From contig CAKAKS010000022.1 of the NCBI GenBank assembly GCA_916700875.1, positions 18,214,565 through 18,278,564 on the forward strand: a stretch of DNA of 64,000 nt, written 5' to 3'. Positions 34,262 to 59,760 of the stretch are shown here, one piece after another (position 1 is the first letter of the stretch; the number at the start of each line of letters is the position of its first letter). The position numbers and the translations under genes are program-made. The stretch is from Sebastes aleutianus. Taxonomy: Eukaryota > Chordata > Actinopteri > Perciformes > Sebastidae. The notes under the pieces were generated by a model. That model searched no databases, was not told where the DNA came from, and saw only the letters and a list, made by a program, of their open reading frames with translations.

Positions 34262-34330
34262 AATATTTCATGCCAATTAGCATTGTAACAACAGAGAAAT
34301 AATCCACCAAACACAAGTTTCCAAACTTTT
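34262..34330. repeat. Third copy of the 4543 family, inverted and short
   Basis: Reverse complement of 4543-4600: tgccaattagcattgtaaca, agaaataatccaccaaacac and aagtttccaaac. Confidence 0.65.
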
Positions 34331-34375
34331 TTTCCAGTTTATATGTATGTGTACTAGCATGTCCCCTTTAAACCA

Positions 34376-34990
34376 GAGGTCTGCAACCTGCGGCTCCGGA
34401 GCCACATTCAGCTCTTTAGCTCCTCTCCAGTGGCTCCCTGTGGATTTTTAACAAAATTAGTGGAAATGAATAACTGTTTTTTTGTTTACAATTTCGGTTT
34501 TATGTATCATTGTTATAGGTCTATGGTACGATTGTACGACAGTGTATCAGGGCCACATTGAGGAGAAAAAAAAGAAAATCTGACATTTTGAGAATAAAGT
34601 CATAATATTATAAAGTAGTAATTTTACGTTTTATTTTCTTTTTTTCTCGTAAATGTATGACTTTTTTCTCCTAAAGTTATGACTTTATTCTCGTAACATT
34701 CCGACTTTTTTCTCCTAATATTATGACTTTTTGTCTCGTAATATTATGACTTTTTGTCTCGTAATATTATGACTTTATTCTGGAAATCTCATATGTTTTT
34801 CCCATCATTGTGGCCCTCATACTCCATAGTACATTCACACTTTGGCCCTCACTGCATTAGACTTATATACTATATACTAAGACTATAAACTGTTAACTTC
34901 ATCACAATGCTCAAATGTTTTGCTGCTCCAGACAGATTTATTTATTTTATTATTTTTGCCTAAAATGGCTTTTTTGATAGTAAAACTTGC
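34376..34990. mobile_element. hAT-like MITE, degenerate copy
   Basis: Opposite orientation to 5613-6177: gaggtctgcaacctgcggct and ccggagccacattc at the left, ctaaaatggcttttttgata at the right, where a terminal repeat is eroded. The interior carries about four units of gtaatattatgactttttg. Confidence 0.7.
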
Positions 34991-35159
34991 CTTAAACCAA
35001 ACCCCATTCAAAAAAGAGCCTATTTTATACAATATTGTCTTAAATGAGGAAACAACAATAAAGTAGACTAAAGAGACTTTCTACTCTGTAAGTTAACACA
35101 ATAAGGACTTCATCGGCTCACACTATATGAATGTAAACCTTTGAAATCATATATAAATG

Positions 35160-35460
35160 TCCCTTTAAAGTTTAATCAGAGAGCCGCTATCTGTGTTTCC
35201 TGTCTGCTTCACGATACTTCCGGGTTCGGTGAAGTCCACTAGCAGTGCACGCGGGGGACCGTTGTACTTTCTCTGCGCGAGACGAGCTTTTAAATGGGTT
35301 ACCGAGCCAACCGTCACCACGTGACCGTCTGAGTTATATAATATATAGGTCAACACGTTTATGGTTGGCACGTGCAGCCGCGTCGTCTTACGTAAATTCT
35401 CGTGCAAAGGTCTCGAATTACACTATGTAGGTGAGGGCAGCAGATCGTCAACGTTTGAGG
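35160..35460. promoter_or_regulatory. CpG-rich patch with E-box and RORE
   Basis: A CpG-rich island (gcacgcggggga, ctgcgcgagacg, acttccgggttcgg) inside AT-rich, repeat-laden DNA. It contains a perfect E-box, CACGTG at 35318-35323, and a sequence fitting the RORE consensus, TATATAGGTCA at 35342-35352, 18 bases downstream. An ETS-like ttccgg lies near 35219. It is about 2.8 kb upstream of the BMAL2 start codon and could be an alternative promoter or enhancer. Motif function is inferred; no transcript evidence is available. Confidence 0.4.
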
Positions 35461-36008
35461 AGAGGAGAGGAATCACTCTGAGTGGGGTTTTCTTATTTTT
35501 CTTTTTAAAGAACTGGGGGAAATGAGGACACCATTATACAATCCTTGATAACTACTTTTTTTTTTCTCGTTTTTCACATGTTGTGTTTGAGACATTCTTG
35601 AAGATGGAAACTTAATTGCACAAAATATTTTATTATATATTTTAAGACAAGTGTAAAACTGTCTGGACTAATAGAAATAGCAGAATAAAGAATACAATAA
35701 TAAAAATAAAAATAAAAATAAAATGTCAATATACAAGTCAAGTGTTCGGAAGTTGTAACAATACAAAGAGTGCTAAGAAATAAATACCAGATGAATATAC
35801 AGATGGAATGATTATGTACAGTATGTACATGTGTAGATGTCTATATACTGTATGTAGAATACTTGCTAACTACTTTTTTTTTGTTTAGTCGTTTTTCACA
35901 TGTTGTGTTTAAGTGATTTGTGAAGATGGAAACCTAATTCCACAAAATATTTTATTATATATTTTAAGAACATGGGGCAAGTGTAAAACTACTGAAAAAA
36001 AATAAAAA
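35461..36008. other. Intergenic, partly duplicated AT-rich DNA
   Basis: Two partial copies of one segment: tcgtttttcacatgttgtgt with gaagatggaaacttaattgc at 35567-35660, and gtcgtttttcacatgttgtg with gaagatggaaacctaattcc at 35888-35990. The rest is low-complexity aaaataaaaa. No gene. Confidence 0.5.
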
Positions 36009-36903
36009 ATAATCTGTCTGGAGCCACAAAAACATTTGAGCATTGTGATGAAGGTAACACAGTTTATAGTCTAAGTATATAGTATATAAGTCTAATGCAG
36101 TGAGGGCCAAAGAGCAAATGTACTACGGAGTATTAGGGCCACATTGAGGGAAAAAACATCTGAGATTTCCAGAATAAAGTTGTAATATTAAGAGAAAAAA
36201 GTCATAACTTTACAAGAAAAAAGTCGTAATATTAAGAGAATAAAGTCAAAACTTTATGAGAAAAAAAGTCGTAATATTACGAGAATAAAGTCAAAACTTT
36301 ATGAGAAAAAAAGTCGTAATATTACGAGAATAAAGTCATAACTTAACGAGAAAAAAAGTTGTAGTCTTACGTGAATAAAGTCATTACTTAACGAGAAAAA
36401 AGTCGTAATATTACGAGAATAAAGTCATAACTTTGTGAGAAAAAAGTCGTTATATTACGAGAATAAAGTCATAACTTTACGAGAAAAAAATTGTAATATT
36501 ACGAGAATAAAGTCATAACTTTACGAGAAAAAAATTGTAATATTACGAGAATAAAGTCATAACTTAAAGAGAAAAAATTTGTTATATTACGAGAATAAAG
36601 TCATATTACGAGAAAAAAGTCATAAGTTAACGGGAAAAAAAGTCGTAATATTACGAGAATAAAGTCATAATTTACAAGAAAAAAAGAAAATAACACGTAA
36701 AATTAAAAAAAAATTCTCGTAATCTCAGATTTATTTATTTGTCCTAAATGTGGCCCTAATACTCCGTCGTACCATAGACCTTCACCAATGATAAATAAAA
36801 ATGAAAATGTGAACAAAAAAACAGTTATTCATTTCCATTTTTATAAATCCACAAGGAGCCACTGGAGAGGAGCTAAAGAGACGCAGGTTGCTGACCCCTG
36901 GTT
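36009..36903. mobile_element. hAT-like MITE with expanded minisatellite
   Basis: Right end gcaggttgctgacccctgg matches the terminal repeat of 5613-6177; the left end is eroded (ctgtctggagccacaaaaac). The interior at about 36165-36720 is a tandem array of roughly a dozen ~43-bp units built on gtcgtaatattacgagaata and aagtcataactttacgagaa. The other two copies of this family have only a few units. Confidence 0.78.
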
Positions 36904-37125
36904 CAGGGGTTCCTCCATGCAAAAAAAAAAAAAAGTTTGGGAACCATCGTGCTAGGAAATAATGATAGAGTGAGACCTCCTCGCCACTTCCGCTGTGTTT
37001 GGGAGGAATTCGACAGAGTAGCAAAGTCAGATCTGTGACGCGCACTACGTCAGAACATCAAAATATACGTTATCACCTGAGGAATCAGTCACACCTGCAC
37101 CGTCAGGGATAATTATAAGCCTAAT

Positions 37126-37181
37126 AATAATATATAATTAATAATAATATATATAATATATAATTAACAATAACATAAATA

Positions 37182-37225
<44 letters not shown>

Positions 37226-37255
37226 TATATAATAATAATAATATATATATAGGCG
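37126..37255. repeat. (TA)n/(TAA)n microsatellite
   Basis: Alternating taataa and tatata runs over about 130 bp between the hAT-like element and BMAL2. Confidence 0.75.
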
Positions 37256-37607
37256 TTGTCACAGTCGCAATCCTGATAATCCAGTTTGACCAACCTTTCC
37301 ATAACATCATCTGCGAGGGATTTACGACCTCTGTGATGGGAAATAAAAACCAGTAGAACATTTTGTTCACTGTCACTGACATTTACATATTGTTATGACG
37401 TCAAATAAAAACGCAAAAAAATACATTTAAAATACAACTTTAACATTTTCTCATGTTTATTTTCATTATAATTTCTGTTTTAACTTAATTAAGTTTTAAC
37501 CTAATTGTGAAGAACAATAATAACATTTTTATCAGAGTATTCAGGGTTCTAAACTTGTTCACTATACAAAATACCACACGTTTTAAAAATAGTAGTTGTA
37601 AAAGGTA

Positions 37608-37770
37608 GTGCAACTACCATTGTTTACATTTATCTATTTATTACATCTACCCTACCTGTTTTACAAATGCAATTACCTCTGTTTACATTACATCTATTTT
37701 TATATTTTATTCCTCAAGTGTAATACTTCTGTTTATATTTATTTATTACATCTACCCTACCTGTTTTATT
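37608..37770. repeat. Second copy of the 11233 internally repetitive block
   Basis: Contains gcaattacctctgtttacat and ttatttattacatctaccct in the same order as 11233-11400, again with about three units. It lies about 0.5 kb upstream of BMAL2. Confidence 0.65.
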
Positions 37771-38029
37771 TGCTTTATAACTGTGTGCGTGTTTTACCTG
37801 TTATATGTTTTATCTGCCTCGTTTAGTCTGCAAAATGTCACCCAGCGTTATTACGCTTTATTTTGAAATTTAAAGGGGATCCCGATTCATGCGGTGATAA
37901 TGAATGGGGTTGCAAGCTGTCCCAAGCAAAACGCCGGGTACCCTGGCTGTCAAAATAAAAGCTGGGGCATGAATGAAAGAACCAAATAAAAAGGGTGATG
38001 AAAGTAGGAGGCAAGTGTGAACTTATAGT

Positions 38030-38291
38030 TTCCTAGAAGACGTGGGTGTTCTGTTCTCACTCATCCCTCACGTTTCTACCACCACTCCTCCTCCTTTGTA
38101 AAAAAAACAAAAAAAAAAAAACATGCAGGAGGAGGAGGAGGAGGAGGAGGAGGAGGAGAGAAAATGAAGTCAATTATACAACACTCTGCTTCTCTGCAGC
38201 TCTCCTCCTCCTCTCCTCTGTTACTACTACAGCTGCTGCGGCTTCACATGTAGCCTTCAACCGGCACACCGGCTCCAGGCTCTCTGCAGGC
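38030..38291 (+). promoter_or_regulatory. BMAL2 proximal promoter / 5' UTR with (GGA)n
   Basis: Sequence just upstream of the BMAL2 start codon. It has an oligo(A) tract, a (GGA)n run at about 38126-38158 and a pyrimidine-rich ctctcctcctcctctcctc run at 38199-38219. No TATA box or CACGTG E-box was seen here. The transcription start is not determined; the ATG at 38292 lies in aggcATGTC. Confidence 0.4.
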
Positions 38292-52695
<14,404 letters not shown>

Positions 52696-55600
52696 ACGGC
52701 GCACAGACTTTAAGCTCTCACATGCTCTTGTGCCGATTTTTCTTGCCGAGAACTTGGTAGTTCTGGCCTTGCACAATTGAACCCACTGGACTTGTACCAA
52801 AGGCCGCAAAAACGTGTCGTGCTTGAGGAAGCCTAAAAGAGTTAATAGGAATTATTGTTACTGTGATTATGATGTTGAAGGAATGTCAGGTTAAAGTGTC
52901 ACCGGAGCCTGTGGTGATTCAGTGTCTTCCTCAGCGACACTTCACCTTAAAACCACGACTTTCCACAGCAGAACGATTTATCTGTTCACCTTGCTTGCCC
53001 TCCCGTAAGTGGCCAAGGTCTGTAGGAGAATCAGACTTCTGCCATGTGCAGTGCTGCTAGAGAAACTCCTCAAACCTTTGACCTTTGCGAAACTTTCGGT
53101 ACCCGGTGATGACACGTGTTTTTCATGACATTTTTTTACTCTGTTTTTTTTTAAAGATCCCCTCCAGATGCATTTTGAGTCACGTAAAAAAATACTCAGC
53201 AGAGTAATACTTGTCTGATATTGCATCGAGTAAGTAGAAGAAGGCTAAAAAAAGGACGTCTATTGCTTCTCCCCTTTATTAAGAATTGCAAACTCATTAA
53301 ATATGCAAAGATGGAAATGCCTCAGGCATCGCACCACACCCACCACCACTACTGGTCCAGTTATACTCCATTTGGAAGACTATAGCTTACAGTTATATAT
53401 ATTATATTATAGCACACAAACTATCATTTAAAAGAAGTGCAGATGATTCTAATCATGTCTTTATGTACAGATATTATTCAGAAAGCATGTCTGATTTTGT
53501 CAGCGCACCGCAGCCATCATATAGTACTTTTACTAAACCAGATAAGCAAAATTAAGGGTGGGACTTCACCTCTCTATTAGACTTTGAACCATTAGAAAAG
53601 CCTTGACTGAAAAGTAATTTTCTTGTGTACATATTGAAGGTTTCTCGTTGCCACTTGTGTAATACGCATGATAATTACCAGTTGTGCTGTCACAAATCAT
53701 GCTCATATGCAGACGTCTCAAATTTGAAGACATCTCCTGTTTTTAGCAGAGTAATGTAACAACACCCGTTAAGTTAAAGTCCAAAATATCAGTATCCATA
53801 GAGGAAACCACATTTTTTTCAGTGGAGGGGGTCTTTGTAAAGTGGCTGTTTTCATATTGAATGTGCACTAAAGGACTGAGCCCTAGTATGCCTATACTGT
53901 GTTCACATATCACATATTTATTGTACGCCAGATAGTTCTGTGAAGGTAATCCACTGTGCACTGAACTCCTGAGAAAATATGGAAGGTACACTGTGGGTAT
54001 GAGAATGTTTTACAGTGTTAACGAGGGACAAGCCAACAAGTTTTTAGTCCAGGGTTTATTGCTGTTGTGTCATGTCTTATATACCCTTTAACATTCCTGT
54101 TGCCCCCAAAATAGTATCTGAACAGCCTAAGACTGCACAGAAATTAGTATTTGTATTGCTAGGGAGACCATACTGTTATCTATTTCTTAATGTCCCATTA
54201 CCACTACAGCTATTTGTAAAAGAAAACCAGTGTAACCTACTAACAGCTACATGGATCAACTTAGTTGTTTGGTGGCTTTTTTACTTTTTGTGTCATTCCG
54301 AAATAGCAAGAGCAAAATGAAAACTCATCAGCGGAGAGGCAGAGCAGAGAGACCAATTTTAACACCCTCATTAGCCTGAAAAAAGGCCAGAATGACATAG
54401 ACAGGTGGAGGTCTGAGCACGATCATGAATGATCACATTATCAAGCTATTTATTTTCTTATGACCTGTCTTCAAAATGAACCATTGGTAGGCTGAGGGGA
54501 AAGTGAGTTCACCAAAAAAGTAAATGATATTTTATCACACAATAACCCCTGAAATGTATTGTAGAGACTTATCTTAACAGACTATGTGAGGATGGATTTG
54601 AACTCAGTGACTGGCCTTCCTACTGCACCTGTAAACTCTTGTTATAGCACTGGTTCCTTTAATCTTGAAAGCATAATGTGATTGTGTTGCCTTGAACACG
54701 TTGTTTCTTGACAAGGTTCAATTGTAAATCAACCGTTGTGTGCTCTCTTTGGCTTTTGCTGTTGCCATCAGTGCCATTTGAAATGGACACTAAAGCATAT
54801 TGAACATGCCCTGCTATCAAAAGTCAAAATGTCTATTTGTATGTGCAAATTGTCGTTGATGTATCTGCTGTAACAAGGAATGGAGGTTGAAGTCTTTGAA
54901 AGTAAAACAATTTTTCATAAATGGGGTGAATTCTATTTTGTCTTAACCATAATTTTGATTTTGTCAAGTCATCTTGAGTAGCTGTTATATTTACCAGAGG
55001 CAGAAATCTTGTTCTCAATTGCTAATCAACTAAATACTCCAATCTCATATTTCAAAAAATAGCTGGAATTGTAAGGAACTGCGCCTTTTTATAGTCTTTC
55101 CTCATTGGAACAATGCTGAGATAAAGAAGGACAAACAAGGAGCACAAATAATGTATTTATTTAAGAGAGTTGTTGGCCTTTACACAATGTCAAGCAGATA
55201 TAAAATGATAGATGCTAATAAATTCCTTATTTTTAAGAACATGGCTGTCCATCTATATTGGTATCACACCGGAATAAATATGAAGAGTCATACGTTATTC
55301 ATATGCCTCACTACAAACTCACAGAAAATGAAGGCAACAAAACAAGATCAGAACATGTAAATAAATGCTTTAAATCAAATCTGTAAAAAGAAGACACTGA
55401 CTGTGCAAGCATCATTTCAGCTTGCAGGCTGTTTCACGATGTTGCCTTGTGCCCCTGAGATCAGAAATTTTTAATTAATTGCAAACAATCTATCTATCAA
55501 CTCAAGGAGCTTATATTTGTACTAGCAATAGAACAGTTGGCCATATCAATTAGGAATAATATAAATGTAATAGATGTCAAGAGACTAAACTTTTGAGACT

Positions 55601-55929
55601 AAAATTTGGCATTATGCTGATGATGTTGTACTATTTCTCTCAGATTTAAAATAAAACGTATATTTTCTGATATTAAATTGGTTAAACCAAATCCACTATC
55701 AATGTCCTAAAGGTTGAAACCACAAGTACTAACAATTTATTCTATTTAAAATGTTGTAGAAAGCCTTACATATGAAGGTTTAAAGTTCACAACGCAAAAC
55801 ACTAAATTTTGTGCTTCCACCTGCTCACACATCGATGGAAAATATAGCCTTCAACCATCAATTTTCGTGGTCATGCAGGCCTACTCACGATAACGTATTG
55901 CCGACCTGTTGTATGATAGCACCATGACT
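52696..55929 (+). other. BMAL2 3' UTR and intergenic DNA
   Basis: Follows the TAA of BMAL2. The region is almost free of recognisable repeats, consistent with a long 3' UTR. An AATAAA occurs at 55360-55365; earlier weaker signals are possible, so the end of the transcript is uncertain. No open frame of note. The convergent GPCR ends at 55930, so the two genes may be tail-to-tail within about 0.5 kb. Confidence 0.45.
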
Positions 55930-58900
55930 CTAGCCAATACATTTCTTTCCTGTTCCACTAAGGCAGCACATTTGTCTTGCCTTGGAAAGATAGAAGAGGG
56001 GACCTATGAATACACCAAACATGGGGGATAACAAAGATAACTCAAAAATATTACACATGGCGTTATCCAAAAGCCTATTCCAGCAGAATATGTACAAGAC
56101 CATAGGAACCACCAGCAGGACCGGGAGGTAGGCCATCACTGCGGGCACTACCACAACCAACACATTACCCACTGCCCGTCTCTTTAGGGGTGACTCAGAG
56201 CGGGCTTGGTTACCACAGGTGGTGAGGGCAGGACTTTGCTGCTGCAGTGACCAGATCACACCCCCAAGGCAGAAGAGCATTAGGACGAAGAGGCAGGAGA
56301 TGATGATGGAAACTGGCACCATCATGGTAGTTCTTTCCTGCAATAAAGCTGTAAAAAAACAAGGAAATTAAAACATTAAATTTCACTTTTTTGCGGGAAG
56401 TTGCTTTCTGAAATTCATCAGTTTTTCAAACCAATTTTATCCTCAAACATGATGCTCAGTTCAGTACAAAGTTTCTATGCTGAACTCTCACCCAACACTT
56501 ACCTGCAGCCACACAGAAGGTCAAGGTGAACACCCACACCACAGCAGAAACAGCCATTCGGTGCTGCCACTTCCTCGCTCTCAAGTACAGCACAGGTCTT
56601 ATCACCGCCATGTAGCGCTCAATGCACATACAGGTCAGCAGCAGGGGACAGCCAATCAGGTTGAACATACTGAAGACGTCTCTTGCCTTCTCCAGCGGAT
56701 TCTGTGTAGTGTTGTGATGTGTCAAGGCATTGGCTGAAAAGTCTGGTGAATAGACAATTACAGGGTTAGCACTTGGCTTTTTTGCAGTAGAAATTTGGAG
56801 TAGCGATGCACCGATCCGACTTTTTCAGTCCCAATACCGATACCTGGGCTTTGGGTATTGGCCGATACCGAGTACCGATCTGATACCAGTGTTTAATTAA
56901 TAAGTTGCATGCCTCACTGTGTGGATGTAACAGGGATCATTCTTTTATGTGTAAGGCAACATCAGGCCAACATCAGGCTTGACTTAAAGCTTCAGTAGGC
57001 AACAATTTTTTGGCATCATCGGGCAAAAACTCCATAGTAACCTTTCAGCATATTGTAATTCAAGTGTTCTGAGAGAAAACTAAATATTGCTTTTTCAAAC
57101 TTAAATAAACTTAAATAAATACATAGATTTACATTTCCTGATTGTTATTTATTATTAAAATAATAAATCGTACACCAGCAACTTGGTAAAAATATTTAAA
57201 ATGATCAAGAATTACATTAAGTGTAAACCTTTTAATGCAGCAACAAATTGGTCAAAACCTAAACAGGATATAACAGGAGAATTCCAGTATATAATTTATA
57301 TAGTATATAAGCATAGAATTGAATTGAATAGATCGGCCTCATTGTCAGGAAGCTGGCAGAACCGAATATGTCATATGAGCGTGCAGGGCGTTGCAGTCCC
57401 GTTGGTCTGATGCATGTTCATTATGCCGAAGGAAAATAACTCTGGATTCAGCAATTAGTTAATTTTACAACTTTTAGGACATAATAATTTAAATGAGGGA
57501 GCCAGATCGGTTTGAATTACATTTGTCAGGCCCTGGTGGTCGTTCCGTGTGGTTTCTCTTGTTGACCCTGGAAACAGGAAGTGCTTCACTTCCTCTCCAG
57601 ATCTTACCTGAGGCAGCCATAGTTATTTGTTTAAAAATGTATTGTGTTTAGCCAGGAATGGTTGACTTTATTCCTTGTTATTTAAAACAGTAAAAACAGA
57701 CTTACCTTGTACTTTGCTTGTAGCATAGTCCTTTATTTATATGTCGTGGTGAAAGGTGTCATAAAACCCTTAAGCTAAGCTTTGTGAGATACTGTGCAGT
57801 GATATGTCACAGACAGTGAAAGTGATCTATTGACGGTATATTGACATCATATCAGCAACATTACTACAGTTTCAATGTCTAGACATCTGTAGAATATGTT
57901 ACGGAAAAAAGTAAAGATTTATTTTTAAATCAACACTTCCTGCTTTCATTTAAAAATAAAAGCCCTCAAGTGTTTTTTTCTGTGGACAGAATTCCTTCAT
58001 TTGTTAACACAAGGTTTTTATTCTGAAATATTTGCAGGACAGTGTTGTAGAACATGCAGTGACTTGCAGAGCTCCATGAACGAATATAGTATTGGGTTTT
58101 AATGGTGGATTATTACTATTATTTACAAATTACCACACGTTTCTTAACTTTTTCTGACTAAAATAAATATAAATGACATGAACAAAGCAAAGCAATTACG
58201 CCTAGGGCACCCAAATGGTTATCAGCGACCCTGGCAGTGATGCAGCATTGGAAAGTGTTTAGCTGTCTGTATAGCTGAGTACACGTTCATGGGGATAACA
58301 CTTAGCGAGGACAGAACATTATACATCCATGGCAAAGTACTCACTGGTGCAGGGCAGGGTTACATAAAAGTGGATGGTCCAACACATCTAATATGATAAC
58401 TTCCTCTATTTTACACTCTCTGGTTCTCCATTCGCTTGAAGATCAGCACTGACATAGTGGTCTACAGTTGATCAAAGGAGCGAATTCGCATTTCACCTCT
58501 GAAAAATTGCGGTAATTCACTGAAATAATTAATTTCGACATTTTTTTTTTAAGTCTGCCACTGCACTGGTTAGCTTTGTGATCGATCTCCGGAGGTGTTC
58601 ACCCACCTGAACGATTTCTCCCGACCCATTCATTCTGATGACTTGCGTGACTCAAGCTGAACGGCATTATAGACAGAAAGATAAGATCCATCGCAACAAG
58701 ATTCACACCTAGAACCTGACAGACACAAAATACACAAGAGAACGGTGGGTTATATGTCAGTTTTTTTAGGCTACATCGACACTAATATGATCTCCGTCCA
58801 GACGAGCATTTTAGGGCTGTCTCAGAATTAATATCACTGTACCTTACCTGTGAGGCCGACAGCGATTTCCTTTCCCTCAGAAATAGCCAAAGCAGGGCAA

Positions 58901-59042
58901 CATTAGCCGCCACCCCTGCGATCAGGATGGAAATTTCAGCGGCGTACCAGATGTCGTCCCAGCCCCCTTCGCGACAGTGCCTGAAGATAGCATCGATATA
59001 TCTGCCGTCTGACTTGAATATCTCACCAGGAGACTGTGGCAT
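55930..59042 (-). CDS. Class A (rhodopsin-like) GPCR, orphan, four exons
   Basis: A seven-helix receptor in four minus-strand exons: 58848-59042, 58607-58715, 56503-56742, 55930-56348; phases join to 320 aa. The start is placed at gccaccATG, a textbook Kozak site, although an upstream in-frame ATG lies at 59093. TM1 is ISILIAGVAANVALLWLFL with Asn1.50; TM2 is NLVAMDLIFLSIMPF with Asp2.50; TM3 ends CIERYMAV (ERY in place of DRY); TM4 keeps Trp (VVWVFTL); TM6 is VVVVPAVMAYLPVLLVV; TM7 ends IGPLFYLSKARQMCC. Departures: no Cys at the top of TM3 and a very short Cys-less second loop, so no canonical disulphide; Tyr for the TM6 toggle Trp; GPxxY instead of NPxxY. The intracellular tail has a membrane-proximal CC pair. 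General shape suggests the nucleotide/lipid (delta) branch, but I cannot name the subfamily. Confidence 0.85.
56795..56910. repeat. hAT-like repeat fragment in GPCR intron
   Basis: Words such as gcgatgcaccgatccgactt, ccgataccgagtaccgatc and ttgggtattggccgatacc are the hallmark of a very common teleost hAT-type MITE. It lies in the intron between GPCR exons 2 and 3. Confidence 0.65.
56985..57090. repeat. Second copy of the 28627 repeat family
   Basis: tttttggcatcatcgggcaa, taacctttcagcatattgta and attcaagtgttctgagag are shared with 28637-28720. Confidence 0.65.
57091..58606. other. GPCR intron 2, no further feature seen
   Basis: AT-rich intron between GPCR exons 2 and 3. A degenerate teleost-repeat look near 58490-58560 (tttcacctctgaaaaattgc) could not be assigned. 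No additional exon in phase was found. Confidence 0.4.
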
Positions 59043-59059
59043 GGTGGCGATCTCTGATA

Positions 59060-59760
59060 CAGTGATACACCTAAATGAGTTCTGCCAAGTCAAAGAGAGT
59101 GATTATAAACATTTGACTTCATCCTGTCTTAGATTGCTGTGTGAGAGGAGATAAGCTTTTTTGGCTGGGCCGCAGACGGCCAGCCCTACAAACGCAAAAG
59201 TCCGTCACCAAGTGATGAAGTTACACGAATGGTCGGCCGAGTGTTGGAGTTTCCTCATTGGTCTTTGCTCTTTCAAAATAAAAAGGCAGGAACAGTCCTT
59301 TGTTTCCGTTTTCGGGGCGGGCGTGTCAGCGGTTCCACTACCCTTCGAGTGATCGCCTCGCTTCCCAGCATTGGACGCTTGATGGGCTGCCACGAGACAC
59401 AAGGCACCTGATTGGACCAACGCTTTCCCTCGTGGGCGGCTGCAACCAGCTTTCAAACCGGAACCAACATGGTGTTTGGAAACTTTCTTCTCTTATATCA
59501 CGAAAATAATTCACCGAAATGCGTTTCTGAAAACATTTTATGCGAGAAATAAGCCATGCAGTTGTTAAATCTGTCTTTATTTTGGATCGACAACGGTTAG
59601 TTTAAAAGTTTTGAGGGAGTTTCCAGAGGCGGCGAGTCATGCCAGTTCTGGAATCTGAGGTTGAGGCTACCTTATGGCATAAAGTAACCTCAACCTTATG
59701 CAAATAAGGAACGGCCAACGTGACGCCCTGTCTCACGAGTTGCGCCGCCTTAATGCCAGA
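59060..59760. promoter_or_regulatory. Probable GPCR promoter, CCAAT boxes and octamer
   Basis: GC-richer island upstream of the GPCR. On the minus strand there are CCAAT boxes (plus-strand tcattggtct near 59256 and ctgattggacc near 59410). An octamer ATGCAAAT lies at 59698-59705, next to a stem-loop formed by aggttgaggctacc and ggt-complementary taacctcaacct (59658-59695). A splice-acceptor-like ttggcag at about 59083 also suggests an upstream noncoding exon. Transcription start and direction are inferred. Confidence 0.45.

Noticed and set aside
35165..35407. 80-codon minus-strand frame in the CpG patch
   Set aside because: No recognisable family, and the frame is explained by CpG-rich composition; the regulatory motifs are the better explanation for the patch.
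36165..36720. Regular repeats that could suggest a CRISPR-like array
   Set aside because: Units are tandem without unique spacers, inside a eukaryotic transposon; it is a minisatellite.
56477..56737. 86-codon plus-strand frame
   Set aside because: Antisense shadow of GPCR exon 3.
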